Source: Actinomycetota bacterium
Lineage (GTDB): Bacteria > Actinomycetota > Actinomycetes > Nanopelagicales > Nanopelagicaceae
DNA length: 9,514 nt
Assembly: GCA_009701085.1 (NCBI GenBank)
Contig: WLKV01000014.1
Span: 1-9,514 of the forward strand
Reading direction: 5' to 3'
The first letter of the stretch is position 1, and each line of letters begins with the position of its first letter. This document shows positions 1 to 7,863 of the stretch, piece after piece. The notes under the pieces are model-generated. The model worked only from the letters and a program-made list of their open reading frames with translations, searched no databases and was not told where the DNA came from. A program made the translations under genes and the position numbers.

Positions 1-70
1 CGCTGAATCTGCTGAAGCTCGTAAATCATGGCTTGCTGAAGCGCAGAAGCACCTCGCTGAATTTAATTAA
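1..70 (+). CDS. C-terminal end of a convergent gene, probably a DUF349-family protein (partial)
   Basis: The frame starting at base 2 reads 22 codons and stops at TAA (68-70). The tail is an Ala/Glu-rich amphipathic helix ending WLAEAQKHLAEFN. The rest of the gene lies off the left edge. Actinobacterial DUF349 proteins often end in a similar helix (an Ala/Arg-rich stretch, then W-L-A, then A-E-F), and a DUF349 gene commonly lies convergent to rel in this phylum. The assignment therefore rests on a short tail plus synteny. DUF349 proteins are helical, and I would not assign a biochemical role from this fragment. Only 15 bases separate its stop from the rel stop on the opposite strand. Confidence 0.5.
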   Translation, partial: AESAEARKSWLAEAQKHLAEFN

Positions 71-85
71 TTCGCAGATAAATCG

Positions 86-2245
86 TTAGGTTCGATAGAC
101 GTCATAGACGCCTTCGATGCCGCGAACTGCTGCCAGCACTGAATCAAGATGCTTGGCATCAGCCATTTCAAAGGTGAAACGTGAAATCGCAACGCGATCT
201 TTCGATGTACTAACGGCTGCGCTCAAGATATTTACATGCTGCTCTGAAAGCGTCCGAGTCACATCTGCTAACAAGCGCGAGCGATCGAGGGCTTCAACCT
301 GGATATTGACCAAGAAAATGCTCGCTGCACCGGCTAACCATTTCACTGCAACAATTCGCTCGCTCTGATGGTTACGGAGATCTCCGGCATTGATGCAGTC
401 ATCTCGGTGCACCGAAATTCCAGAGCCTTTGGTAATAAATCCCATAATGGAATCGCCCGGAACTGGTGTGCAACAACGTGCGAGCTTTACAAGAACATCG
501 TCAACGCCTTCAACTTCCACCGCACTTGAAGTACGGCGAGTTGCTTGAACACCAGTTGGGATGTGATCAATGGTTGGTTCGGGGTGCGAATCTTCCACTC
601 CCATGCTGGCCACAAGCTTTTCGATGATGGATGCCGCTGAGACATGGCCATCACCAACTGCGCTGTAGAGCGCATCAATATCTGCATAGTGCATATCGTG
701 GGCAAGTTCGAGAAGTGAGTGACCTGCAAAGATCTTTTGAAGCGGAAGACCGGCTTTTCGCATCTGGCGCGCAATAGATTCACGACCTGCGTCGATAGCT
801 TCTTCGCGTCGCTCCTTGCTAAACCATGCCTTAATTTTCGAACGTGCACGTGGACTCTTTACAAAGTTGAGCCAATCTCGACTTGGTCCTGCATGTTCGC
901 CCTTATTGGTAACAATCTCAACGACGTCGCCATTGTTCAGCTTCGACTCGAGAGGAACGAGTCGACCATTGACCTTTGCCCCAGCGCAACGAAGACCTAC
1001 ATCTGTATGTACTGAGAATGCAAAGTCCACCGGTGTCGAGCCACCAGGGAGTGCAACTACAGAACCTTTGGGAGTGAAGACAAATACTTCGGGACTTCCA
1101 AGATCAAAGCGAAGCGCTTCGAGAAATTCAGAGGGATCCTCAGTCTCCTTCTGCCATTCGTGGAGTTGGCGTAACCAGAGCATTTCAGGGGAACTGCTTT
1201 GAGGTTCTCCCCCTTGCTTGTACTTCCAATGAGCTGCAATACCGAACTCAGCACGTGAATGCATATCGTAGGTTCGAATTTGAATTTCAATCGCCTTGCC
1301 ATTTGGCCCAATGACGGTCGTGTGAAGTGATTGATAGAGATTGAACTTTGGCATCGCGATGTAATCCTTAAAGCGACCGGGCACCGGACTCCAGCGAGCA
1401 TGGATAGATCCGAGTACCGCATAGCAGTCACGTACATCGTTGACGAGCACGCGGATTCCAACGAGATCGTAAATATCGTTGAAGTCACGGCCGCGGACGA
1501 CCATCTTCTGATAGACGCTAAAGAAATGCTTCTTGCGACCAGTAACGGTAGAGACGATATTGTCACGCTTGAGATCTTCTTCGACAGCGTCAATAACTTC
1601 AGCTGTCAACGCATCTCTCGAAGGCGAACGTTCTGCAACAAGACGTGAAATCTCTTCAAATTTCTTTGGCTCAAGGACGCCGAAGGAGAGATCTTCAAGC
1701 TCCCATTTAATTGCATTCATTCCCAAGCGATGGGCAAGCGGGGCATAGATATCGAGAGTTTCGCGAGCTTTGCGCGTTGCACTTTCGCTTGAAACGAATC
1801 CCCATGTGCGAGCGTTATGAAGTCTGTCTGCCAATTTAATGACGAGCACTCGGATGTCTCGCGACATCGCGATAACCATCTTGCGTACCGTTTCGGCCTC
1901 CGCAGTGGGGCCGTAGGTCAACTTATCTAACTTCGTAACACCGTCGACGAGGTTGGCAATCTCATCGCCAAAGTCAGTACGTAACTGCTCGAGCGAATAA
2001 GGAGTGTCTTCGACTGTGTCATGCAGAAGTGAAGCAATCAGCGTAGTTTCGTTAAGCCCAAGTTCGGCAAGTATCTGCGTTACTGCGACGGGATGAGTGA
2101 TGTACTCCTCGCCAGATTTGCGGAGCTGACCCACGTGGGCCTTTTCAGCGACCAGAAATGCGTGTTCTATCGATGCAACATCAGCGTTGGGATGATGCTC
2201 CTTAAGCGCACTAAGTAAAGGTGCGATTAAGGGCAACGTCTCCAT
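86..2245 (-). CDS. rel: Bifunctional (p)ppGpp synthetase/hydrolase, RelA/SpoT homologue (Rel)
   Basis: This 719-residue cytosolic enzyme makes and degrades the alarmone (p)ppGpp in the stringent response. The full long-RSH architecture is visible. An HD hydrolase domain covers about residues 25-180, with metal ligands H51, H75-D76 and D140 and the ED pair E79-D80. The synthetase domain covers about 230-345, with GRKK at 236-239, the RFKD motif at 291-294 that marks bifunctional enzymes rather than synthetase-only RelA, and E320/Q322 in EIQIR. A TGS domain lies at about 386-446. A helical region leads to a zinc-finger-like segment with C591-C592, H613 and C617, and an ACT domain occupies about 645-719. 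All key residues are present, so both activities are expected. The protein starts almost at the HD domain, without the extended N-terminus of many actinobacterial homologues. The ATG lies 11 bases after the secF stop with no clear Shine-Dalgarno. The usual apt gene is missing between secF and rel. Confidence 0.97.
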   Translation of the reverse strand: METLPLIAPLLSALKEHHPNADVASIEHAFLVAEKAHVGQLRKSGEEYITHPVAVTQILAELGLNETTLIASLLHDTVEDTPYSLEQLRTDFGDEIANLVDGVTKLDKLTYGPTAEAETVRKMVIAMSRDIRVLVIKLADRLHNARTWGFVSSESATRKARETLDIYAPLAHRLGMNAIKWELEDLSFGVLEPKKFEEISRLVAERSPSRDALTAEVIDAVEEDLKRDNIVSTVTGRKKHFFSVYQKMVVRGRDFNDIYDLVGIRVLVNDVRDCYAVLGSIHARWSPVPGRFKDYIAMPKFNLYQSLHTTVIGPNGKAIEIQIRTYDMHSRAEFGIAAHWKYKQGGEPQSSSPEMLWLRQLHEWQKETEDPSEFLEALRFDLGSPEVFVFTPKGSVVALPGGSTPVDFAFSVHTDVGLRCAGAKVNGRLVPLESKLNNGDVVEIVTNKGEHAGPSRDWLNFVKSPRARSKIKAWFSKERREEAIDAGRESIARQMRKAGLPLQKIFAGHSLLELAHDMHYADIDALYSAVGDGHVSAASIIEKLVASMGVEDSHPEPTIDHIPTGVQATRRTSSAVEVEGVDDVLVKLARCCTPVPGDSIMGFITKGSGISVHRDDCINAGDLRNHQSERIVAVKWLAGAASIFLVNIQVEALDRSRLLADVTRTLSEQHVNILSAAVSTSKDRVAISRFTFEMADAKHLDSVLAAVRGIEGVYDVYRT

Positions 2246-2256
2246 GAGTTAAAAGG

Positions 2257-3306
2257 TTACTTGCGACCTCTGCGCTTAGGCTGATTACGTGGGCCACTGC
2301 CAGTTGAAGGGCGAGCCGCCTTTACCTCTGCAACAACCGGTGCTCCCCCACGAGCTGCAACGCGCTTTGCAAGAGCCTGCATGACAGGTTCTTTCTCGCG
2401 AAGCTGAGCCAGGAATGGAGGTGCGATAAATACAGAGGAGTACGTACCCACTGCGAGACCGATAAAGAGCGCGAGTGAGAGATCCTTCAGCGTTCCTGCA
2501 CCAAGAAGTCCTGCTCCTACAAAGAGGATAGAACCTACTGGGAGTAGAGCGATGATTGACGTATTCGCCGAGCGAACAAGAGTCTGATTCACAGCAAGGT
2601 TTGCAGCTTGTGAGTAAGTCATCTTGCTATTAGCGGCAACTGACTTTGTATTTTCGCGGACCTTATCGAAGACAACAACGGTGTCATAGAGCGAATAACC
2701 GAGAATCGTTAGGAAACCGATGACGGTTGCTGGAGTGACATCGAAGCCGACCAGTGCATAAATTCCTACTGTAATAAATACGTCGTGAACAACGGCGACA
2801 ATCGCTGCAATAGCCATCTTCGGCTCGAATGCCATCGCCAAGAAGATCATTACGGCGAGCAAGAAAGCAATCAGACCGTAGAGAGCCTTCTTGGTGATTT
2901 CCTTACCCCACGATGGTCCAACGAGTTGGGTATCGATGGATTCAGCGGTAACACCAAATGTTGATGTGAGCGCTGCTTCAATAGCTGAAGATTCAGCGGG
3001 AGTGAGTGCGCCAGTTTGAATGCGAACCTTAGAAGTTCCTATCTTCTGGACAATTACTTCGCCAGGAATGCCAATGTTTTCGACAGATGCACGAGCTTGT
3101 TCAACAGTCACAGAAGACTTGTTAATCGTGTAAGAAGCTCCACCCTTGAATTCGATTCCAAGATGTAGACCTTGGATAACGAGCGCGGCAATAGAAGCGA
3201 GAATAAAGAGCGCGGAGATTGAGTACCAACGCTTACGGTTCTCGACGATATTGAAAGATGTCTCACCTGAGTAGAGACGACCACCTAGACCTGAAAGTTT
3301 CGCCAT
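2257..3306 (-). CDS. secF: Protein translocase subunit SecF
   Basis: SecF (349 residues) pairs with SecD in the cytoplasmic membrane and uses the proton gradient to help pull secretory proteins through SecYEG. TM1 lies at about 29-47, followed by LGIEFKGGAS (49-58), the signature loop at the start of the extracytoplasmic domain (about 50-135). Five further membrane segments sit at about 141-160, 165-187, 193-213, 248-268 and 276-299. The GYSLYDTVVVFDKVREN stretch (203-219) is the conserved TM4 region with its buried Asp. The tail is basic and ends KRRGRK. The open frame extends 28 codons upstream to 3390, but I chose the ATG at 3304-3306: it has a strong GGAGG 9 bases upstream, it begins at the point where SecF homology starts, and the longer version would overlap secD extensively. 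It starts 4 bases after the secD stop, so the two are probably translationally coupled. Confidence 0.95.
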   Translation of the reverse strand: MAKLSGLGGRLYSGETSFNIVENRKRWYSISALFILASIAALVIQGLHLGIEFKGGASYTINKSSVTVEQARASVENIGIPGEVIVQKIGTSKVRIQTGALTPAESSAIEAALTSTFGVTAESIDTQLVGPSWGKEITKKALYGLIAFLLAVMIFLAMAFEPKMAIAAIVAVVHDVFITVGIYALVGFDVTPATVIGFLTILGYSLYDTVVVFDKVRENTKSVAANSKMTYSQAANLAVNQTLVRSANTSIIALLPVGSILFVGAGLLGAGTLKDLSLALFIGLAVGTYSSVFIAPPFLAQLREKEPVMQALAKRVAARGGAPVVAEVKAARPSTGSGPRNQPKRRGRK

Positions 3307-3310
3307 GTGC

Positions 3311-4828
3311 TTATGCCTCCAAAGTTGTAGCTGGGTGAGATTTGCCGATGCTCTTGGCTGAGAAGCCAGAGAGCGAATGACCTGAGGCAAAGAAGTTGCT
3401 CTTTGCGATCACAGTCACGATTGGCTTGGTGAAGATGAATACAACCAAGAGGTCAATCAGTGTTGTGAGACCGAGTGTGAATGCGAATCCGCGAACTCCA
3501 CCGACTGCGAAGAAGTAGAGAAGTACTGCCGCGAGGATCGAGACCATATCCGCCACGATGATTGTGTGACGAGCGCGCGCCCAACCGCTTTCAACTGCTG
3601 AGCGCAGTGAACGACCTTCGCGAGCTTCATCTCGAATACGTTCGAAGAAGACAATAAATGAGTCTGCGGTAACACCGATGGCCACAATGGCTCCGGCGAT
3701 ACCAGCAAGAGTGAGAGTAAATCCAATTGTCTTACCGAGAACGAGGAAGAGTAGATAGAGAATCAATCCAGCAACAGTAAGCGAACCAACAGTTACCAAG
3801 CCAAGTGCGCGGTAGTAAAGAAGTGAGAAGATAAATACGAGCAAGAGCCCGAGAGCACCTGCGAGGAGCCCAGCTTGCAACTGATCTGCACCAAGAGTTG
3901 GTGAAACCTGCTGAACCTCACCGCGATCGAATGCAAGTGGAAGTGCACCGTACTTAAGTACATTTGCAAGATCTTGTGCTTCGAGTTGGGTGAAAGAACC
4001 TGTGATTTGAGCATTTCCAGATGGGATTGCCTCATTGATAGATGGAGCAGAAACAACTAACCCATCGAGAACAATGGCAACTTGATTTTGAGGTGATGCC
4101 AGTGAGGTAACACGCCCTGTGAGAGCGCCAAACGCCTTTGTACCTTCTCCATTAAATGTGAGAAGGACGTACCAAGCGCTTGCACCTTGCTGATCGATTC
4201 CAGCTGATGCCTTAGAGACCTGGCGACCAAGAACCTCTGCCGGAGCCAAGATGTATTTGCTTGCACCTGTTCGCGAACATGCAACGATGACATCTGTTGG
4301 TGCATCTGCACCAGTGCCTTGAAGATTTGCTGGGTTGGTGCAATCAAGTGCTGCGAATCGTGCATTGACCTCTGCACTGACACCCGCCGCTGGTGTTGCA
4401 GCTGATGCCGCAGTGCCACCGAGCGCTGAGGATTCAGCAAGTACCTGACGGAAACGAAGTTCTGCAGTCTGACCTACAAGATCGACAACGCGACGACCTG
4501 AATCTCCAGGAACAGAGATGACGATTTGACGGTTGGTACCACTACCTTGCGCAGTAACTTCAGATTCGGCGACACCGAGTGAGTTAACGCGCTGACGAAT
4601 GATGGAGACTGCCTGGTCAATTGCCTCTGACGTAATCTTGTTTGAGTCATTGGATGCACGTGGTTGGAGCGTGACGCTTGTTCCTCCACGTAGATCGAGG
4701 CCGAGACGGACAGATGTTGCGCCCTGAATGAGGGCGGTAGCCAAAAGGGCGACGATCAGCGCAGCCAAGATGGCCAGAGCGCGAACAGGTCGACCAGTTG
4801 TCTTCACTGGTTTTGTAGGTGTGGACAT
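3311..4828 (-). CDS. secD: Protein translocase subunit SecD
   Basis: SecD (505 residues from the chosen start) is the larger partner of SecF in the Sec accessory complex. TM1 is at about 17-36, followed by LGLDLRGGT (42-50), the family signature. A large extracytoplasmic domain covers about 40-315. Five further membrane segments lie at about 319-339, 342-365, 370-396, 424-445 and 447-473. TLTLAGIAGAI (371-381) and ADSFIVFFERIRDE (388-401) are the conserved TM4/loop motif. Residues about 131-210 form an Ala/Thr-rich insertion containing C163 and C184, a cysteine pair I associate with actinobacterial SecD and a possible disulfide outside the membrane. The frame is open to 4912, but the ATG at 4826-4828 avoids overlap with ruvB and gives the usual short cytosolic N-terminus. 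It lies 11 bases after the ruvB stop and lacks a clear Shine-Dalgarno. yajC, normally found just upstream, is absent. Confidence 0.94.
   Translation of the reverse strand: MSTPTKPVKTTGRPVRALAILAALIVALLATALIQGATSVRLGLDLRGGTSVTLQPRASNDSNKITSEAIDQAVSIIRQRVNSLGVAESEVTAQGSGTNRQIVISVPGDSGRRVVDLVGQTAELRFRQVLAESSALGGTAASAATPAAGVSAEVNARFAALDCTNPANLQGTGADAPTDVIVACSRTGASKYILAPAEVLGRQVSKASAGIDQQGASAWYVLLTFNGEGTKAFGALTGRVTSLASPQNQVAIVLDGLVVSAPSINEAIPSGNAQITGSFTQLEAQDLANVLKYGALPLAFDRGEVQQVSPTLGADQLQAGLLAGALGLLLVFIFSLLYYRALGLVTVGSLTVAGLILYLLFLVLGKTIGFTLTLAGIAGAIVAIGVTADSFIVFFERIRDEAREGRSLRSAVESGWARARHTIIVADMVSILAAVLLYFFAVGGVRGFAFTLGLTTLIDLLVVFIFTKPIVTVIAKSNFFASGHSLSGFSAKSIGKSHPATTLEA
3316..3320 (-). promoter_or_regulatory. 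Shine-Dalgarno of secF, which decides its start
   Basis: GGAGG on the minus strand lies 9 bases before the ATG at 3304-3306, inside the last codons of secD. It favours this start over the in-frame upstream ATG at 3390 and suggests secD-secF coupling. Confidence 0.8.
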
Positions 4829-4839
4829 AAGGGCAGAGT

Positions 4840-5880
4840 CTATGCGTCGGGCGCAGGTGTGTCGAAAAGGGTCGCGATTCCAGCAGGTGGTGTTCGTCCC
4901 ACATGCTCCCACCCCATCGCCGTCGCAATTCGACCTCGTGGAGTACGCGCCATAAAGCCATTTCGGACTAAGAAGGGCTCTGCAACCGATTCCACTGTCT
5001 CAGTCTCTTCTCCTACCGCAATTGCCAGGGTTGAAAGACCAACTGGGCCCCCACCAAATCGCTCAATGAGAGCGATCAGAACGGAGCGATCAAGACGATC
5101 GAGGCCCTTGGCATCGACTTCATACATATCGAGCGCTGACATTGCATGTTGATGAGAGAGCGCATTTGAACCTTGCACTTGAGCAAAATCTCGAACACGG
5201 CGAAGTAGTCGGTTGGCGATACGAGGAGTTCCGCGAGAACGGCTTGCAATCTCGGCGATTGCAGATTTATCAATAGTCAGTCCCAGAAGTGTTGCGCTTC
5301 GAGAGATAACTTCTTCGAGCTCAGACTCTTCGTAGAAATCTAAATGAGCCGTAAATCCAAAGCGGTCGCGAAGTGGAGATGGGAGTAATCCCGCGCGTGT
5401 AGTCGCACCCACTAGTGTGAAGCGAGGAAGTTGAAGCGGAATTGCAGTAGCGCCAGGACCTTTTCCTACAACTACATCAACGCGGAAATCTTCCATCGCT
5501 AAATAGAGAAGTTCTTCAGCTGGGCGAGGCAATCGATGGATTTCGTCAAGGAAGAAAATCTCGCCTTCCACAAGTGAAGAGAGAATTGCCGCGAGATCGC
5601 CTGCATGAGTTATCGCCGGACCACTTGAGATACGGATGGGTGCTTGCATCTCTGATGCAAGAATCATCGCAAGGGTTGTCTTACCCAATCCGGGAGGACC
5701 CGAAAGAAGAATGTGATCGGCCGCCGCATCCCGCTTTCGAGCAGCGGTAAGAAGCACATCAATCTGTTCGCGAACGCGATGCTGTCCAATGAAATCACCG
5801 AGTGTCTTAGGACGTAGAGCATGCTCTGCGGCTGCATCATCATTGCCGCTCTGAGGACTTACCAATCTCTCTTCGCTCAT
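4840..5880 (-). CDS. ruvB: Holliday junction branch migration ATPase RuvB
   Basis: RuvB (346 residues, normal length) is the hexameric AAA+ motor that pumps duplex DNA through the RuvA-bound Holliday junction. Visible motifs are Walker [10 protein letters not shown] (61-69), Walker B LDEIHR (111-116), sensor 1 GATTRAG (158-164), the arginine finger R171 in PLRDRFG, and sensor 2 GTPRIANR (217-224). The C-terminal winged helix covers about 260-335, with [12 protein letters not shown] (275-286) and RTPRGR (312-317). The start ATG abuts the ruvA stop directly (TAAATG), implying coupled translation. No strong Shine-Dalgarno is visible, only a weak G-rich stretch within the ruvA end. The protein ends with a short Pro/Ala tail, DTPAPDA. 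All catalytic residues are intact. Confidence 0.98.
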   Translation of the reverse strand: MSEERLVSPQSGNDDAAAEHALRPKTLGDFIGQHRVREQIDVLLTAARKRDAAADHILLSGPPGLGKTTLAMILASEMQAPIRISSGPAITHAGDLAAILSSLVEGEIFFLDEIHRLPRPAEELLYLAMEDFRVDVVVGKGPGATAIPLQLPRFTLVGATTRAGLLPSPLRDRFGFTAHLDFYEESELEEVISRSATLLGLTIDKSAIAEIASRSRGTPRIANRLLRRVRDFAQVQGSNALSHQHAMSALDMYEVDAKGLDRLDRSVLIALIERFGGGPVGLSTLAIAVGEETETVESVAEPFLVRNGFMARTPRGRIATAMGWEHVGRTPPAGIATLFDTPAPDA

Positions 5881-6489
5881 TTAAATGCGCCGCCCACTTT
5901 GAAGTGCAGCCTTCAGGAGTTCAGAGATATCAACGTTCTGTGCATCTACTCCACTATCTGCATACTGCGAAACCACTGCTGTGATTGCAGAATCGGAATC
6001 TTTAGCCGTGAACCCGAGAGAGATGAGAGCCGAAGTAAGTTGTTCGCGCCAAATAGGTTGATGGATCTGCTTGTGATCCGCACTCCCAAAGTCAGAAATC
6101 TTTCCTTTGAGTTCAAGGATGAGGCGCTGTGCACCTTTGCGACCAATGCCCGGAACTTTTTCAATTCCCTTGATATCTTCTTGTGCAATTGCAACAGCCA
6201 GAGATTGTGGAGTGTGTGACCCGAGAATGGCCAGGGCAACTTTGGGTCCTATGCCAGAGACTGTCTGTACCAATTCGAAAGCTGAGCGACTTTCTTCATC
6301 GAGAAAGCCGAAGAGAGTGAGCGAATCTTCTCGCACAACTAGAGATGTGAAGAGTTGTACTGGTGCGCCTAGATTGAGCTGGGACGTTGTCGTTGATGTG
6401 AGAGAGACAGAGAGTCCAACGCCACCGACTTCTACTACCGCGCGATCTGTTGAAATTGAACGGACGGTGCCGTTAATGAGAGAGATCAT
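5881..6489 (-). CDS. ruvA: Holliday junction DNA-binding protein RuvA
   Basis: RuvA (202 residues) binds four-way junctions as a tetramer and loads RuvB. Domain I, an OB fold, covers about 1-62 and begins MISLINGTV. It carries the acidic pin E54-D55 in [11 protein letters not shown]. Domain II has two helix-hairpin-helix motifs, VSGIGPK (77-83) and [12 protein letters not shown] (112-123). A linker leads to domain III (about 148-198), the RuvB-contacting helical bundle, which includes the ALISLGF segment. The start codon overlaps the ruvC stop (ATGA, 6486-6489), typical of coupled translation. A weak G-rich stretch (GGTGGG) lies just upstream inside the ruvC end. The stop codon abuts the ruvB start. 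Confidence 0.97.
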   Translation of the reverse strand: MISLINGTVRSISTDRAVVEVGGVGLSVSLTSTTTSQLNLGAPVQLFTSLVVREDSLTLFGFLDEESRSAFELVQTVSGIGPKVALAILGSHTPQSLAVAIAQEDIKGIEKVPGIGRKGAQRLILELKGKISDFGSADHKQIHQPIWREQLTSALISLGFTAKDSDSAITAVVSQYADSGVDAQNVDISELLKAALQSGRRI

Positions 6490-7040
6490 TTGCCCACCAA
6501 TTTAGCCAGACGAGACTTCTCCGCCTTGAGCGCATCTTCAATCTTGGAATTTCCACCACCGCGCCAAATATGACAGATTGCCAGTGCTAATGCATCGGTA
6601 CTGTCTACGGGCTTCGGTATCACCTCTAAATTCAATAACCGTTTCACCATCTCGGCAACTTGCGCCTTATTTGCTCGACCCGAACCTGTGACTGCAGCCT
6701 TCACTTCAGATGGCGTATGCATCATGACTGGAATATTTCTGCGTGCAGCTACTAAAAGGGCAATTCCGGCGGCTTGACCTGTTCCCATAACTGTTCGAAC
6801 GTTATGTTGAGAAAAGACGCGTTCGACTGCGATGACATCTGGTTTATGGAGAGAGATCCATTCTTCAAGTTCTGCTTCGAGTTGAAGTAAACGCTTTTCT
6901 AGCGGCGCATCCGAAGGAGTAAGAATTACCCCGACCCCAATAAGAGCCAGAGGTTTTCCAATAGCGCCTTCGACAATCCCGATTCCACAACGAGTCAGGC
7001 CTGGATCCACTCCCAGGACGCGACGATGTAGATGGCTCAT
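6486..7040 (-). CDS. ruvC: Holliday junction resolvase RuvC
   Basis: RuvC (184 residues) is the dimeric, metal-dependent endonuclease that cuts Holliday junctions symmetrically after RuvAB branch migration. The RNase H-like fold is recognisable from [12 protein letters not shown] (8-19), VIAVERVF (69-76), the S-Q-H-N/T-G-Q-A-A-G stretch (77-92) and [12 protein letters not shown] (146-157). The four catalytic acids correspond to D12, E73, D146 and D149, all present. The start at 7040 gives a short MSHLHR extension before the first strand, which is common in the family. The gene lies 32 bases after the yebC stop. No strong Shine-Dalgarno is seen, only a weak AGAAG very close to the ATG. The last 4 bases overlap the ruvA start. 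Confidence 0.97.
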   Translation of the reverse strand: MSHLHRRVLGVDPGLTRCGIGIVEGAIGKPLALIGVGVILTPSDAPLEKRLLQLEAELEEWISLHKPDVIAVERVFSQHNVRTVMGTGQAAGIALLVAARRNIPVMMHTPSEVKAAVTGSGRANKAQVAEMVKRLLNLEVIPKPVDSTDALALAICHIWRGGGNSKIEDALKAEKSRLAKLVGK

Positions 7041-7072
7041 AACTTCTAAGCCTAGGACTTCAGGAAGAGGGA

Positions 7073-7825
7073 TTAAGAAAGGCTCGCCATAACTTCATCA
7101 GAGACATCGAAGTTTGAGTAGACGTTCTGAACGTCATCTAACTCTTCAATGGCATCGATGAGTTCAAATACTTTCTGGGCGCCTTCGGCATCCAGAGGAA
7201 TCTGCATAGATGGCAGGAATGAAGAATCTGCAGATTCATAATCAATTCCAGCCTCTTGCAGAGCCGTGCGAGCAGAAACGAGGTCGCTCGCTTCGCAGAC
7301 AACCTCAAAAGATTCACCTAAATCATTTACCTCTTCAACGCCTGCATCGAGAGCTGCTTCGAGAATTGAATCCTCAGTCGCCCCGACAGCCTTATTTACG
7401 ATGATGACGCCTTTACGGTTAAAGAGATATGAAACTGAACCTGGATCAGCCATAGATCCGCCGTTACGAGTGACAGCTACACGAACTTCTGATGCTGCGC
7501 GATTTCGGTTATCTGAAAGACACTCGATCATTATTGCAACGCCATTAGGACCGTAACCCTCGTACATGATGGTCTGCCAATCAGCGCCACCAGATTCAAG
7601 TCCAGCGCCACGTTTAACGGCGCGTTCGATATTGTCAGCGGGCATTGAATTCTTCTTAGCCTTAGCAATTGCATCAAAGAGAGTTGGGTTTCCATCAACA
7701 TCGGGTCCACCATTGCGAGAAGCAACTTCGATCGCCTTAATCAACTTGGCAAAGTTCTTTGCGCGACGGCTATCGATGACAGCCTTCTTATGCTTAGTTG
7801 TTGCCCACTTGGAATGGCCTGACAT
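7073..7825 (-). CDS. yebC: YebC/PmpR (TACO1) family protein
   Basis: This is a 250-residue member of the family long annotated as a probable transcriptional regulator. Recent work on the family connects it instead with ribosome function, relieving stalling on proline-rich stretches, as does mitochondrial TACO1. Signature segments are GHSKWA (3-8) followed by a basic, Lys-rich helix region (to about 35), the MPADNIERA stretch (61-69), [10 protein letters not shown] (88-97), SDNRNRA (104-110) and [11 protein letters not shown] (230-240). Length and domain order are normal. A good Shine-Dalgarno (GAGGTG, 7 bases upstream) supports the ATG. Its position just upstream of ruvC is conserved in many bacteria and says little about its mechanism. 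Confidence 0.96.
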   Translation of the reverse strand: MSGHSKWATTKHKKAVIDSRRAKNFAKLIKAIEVASRNGGPDVDGNPTLFDAIAKAKKNSMPADNIERAVKRGAGLESGGADWQTIMYEGYGPNGVAIMIECLSDNRNRAASEVRVAVTRNGGSMADPGSVSYLFNRKGVIIVNKAVGATEDSILEAALDAGVEEVNDLGESFEVVCEASDLVSARTALQEAGIDYESADSSFLPSMQIPLDAEGAQKVFELIDAIEELDDVQNVYSNFDVSDEVMASLS

Positions 7826-7832
7826 TTTTCAA

Positions 7833-7838
7833 CACCTC
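7833..7838 (-). promoter_or_regulatory. Shine-Dalgarno of yebC
   Basis: GAGGTG on the minus strand lies 7 bases before the yebC ATG, in the 38-base pdxT-yebC gap. Confidence 0.7.
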
Positions 7839-7863
7839 AATCGCTCTTTGGTATAGAGGTACT

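Noticed and set aside
31..50. Hairpin GCTT-CTG/CAG-AAGC as a terminator
   Set aside because: It has a bulged base, lies within coding sequence, and is followed by about 11 mixed bases before any T-rich stretch. It reflects repeated Ala-Glu codons.
816..1202. Plus-strand open frame of 128 codons opposite rel
   Set aside because: It is antisense to highly conserved Rel sequence, has no Shine-Dalgarno and no recognisable protein features.
1057..1593. Minus-strand open frame of 178 codons in another frame of rel
   Set aside because: It lies wholly inside the intact rel frame, with Ser-rich composition typical of an out-of-frame shadow.
3307..3390. 28-codon N-terminal extension of secF to the ATG at 3390
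   Set aside because: It would overlap the secD 3' end by about 80 bases, carries no SecF-like sequence, and the internal ATG has a strong GGAGG.
4829..4912. 28-codon N-terminal extension of secD to the ATG at 4912
   Set aside because: It overlaps ruvB, is Cys/Arg-rich and unlike SecD N-termini. It is the ruvB 3' end read in another frame.
6107..6505. Plus-strand open frame of 132 codons opposite ruvA
   Set aside because: It is the antisense shadow of the conserved ruvA gene, with no family resemblance.
7041..7072. CCTAGG palindrome in the yebC-ruvC gap as an operator
   Set aside because: Symmetry stops after the 6-base core, and such hexamers occur by chance.
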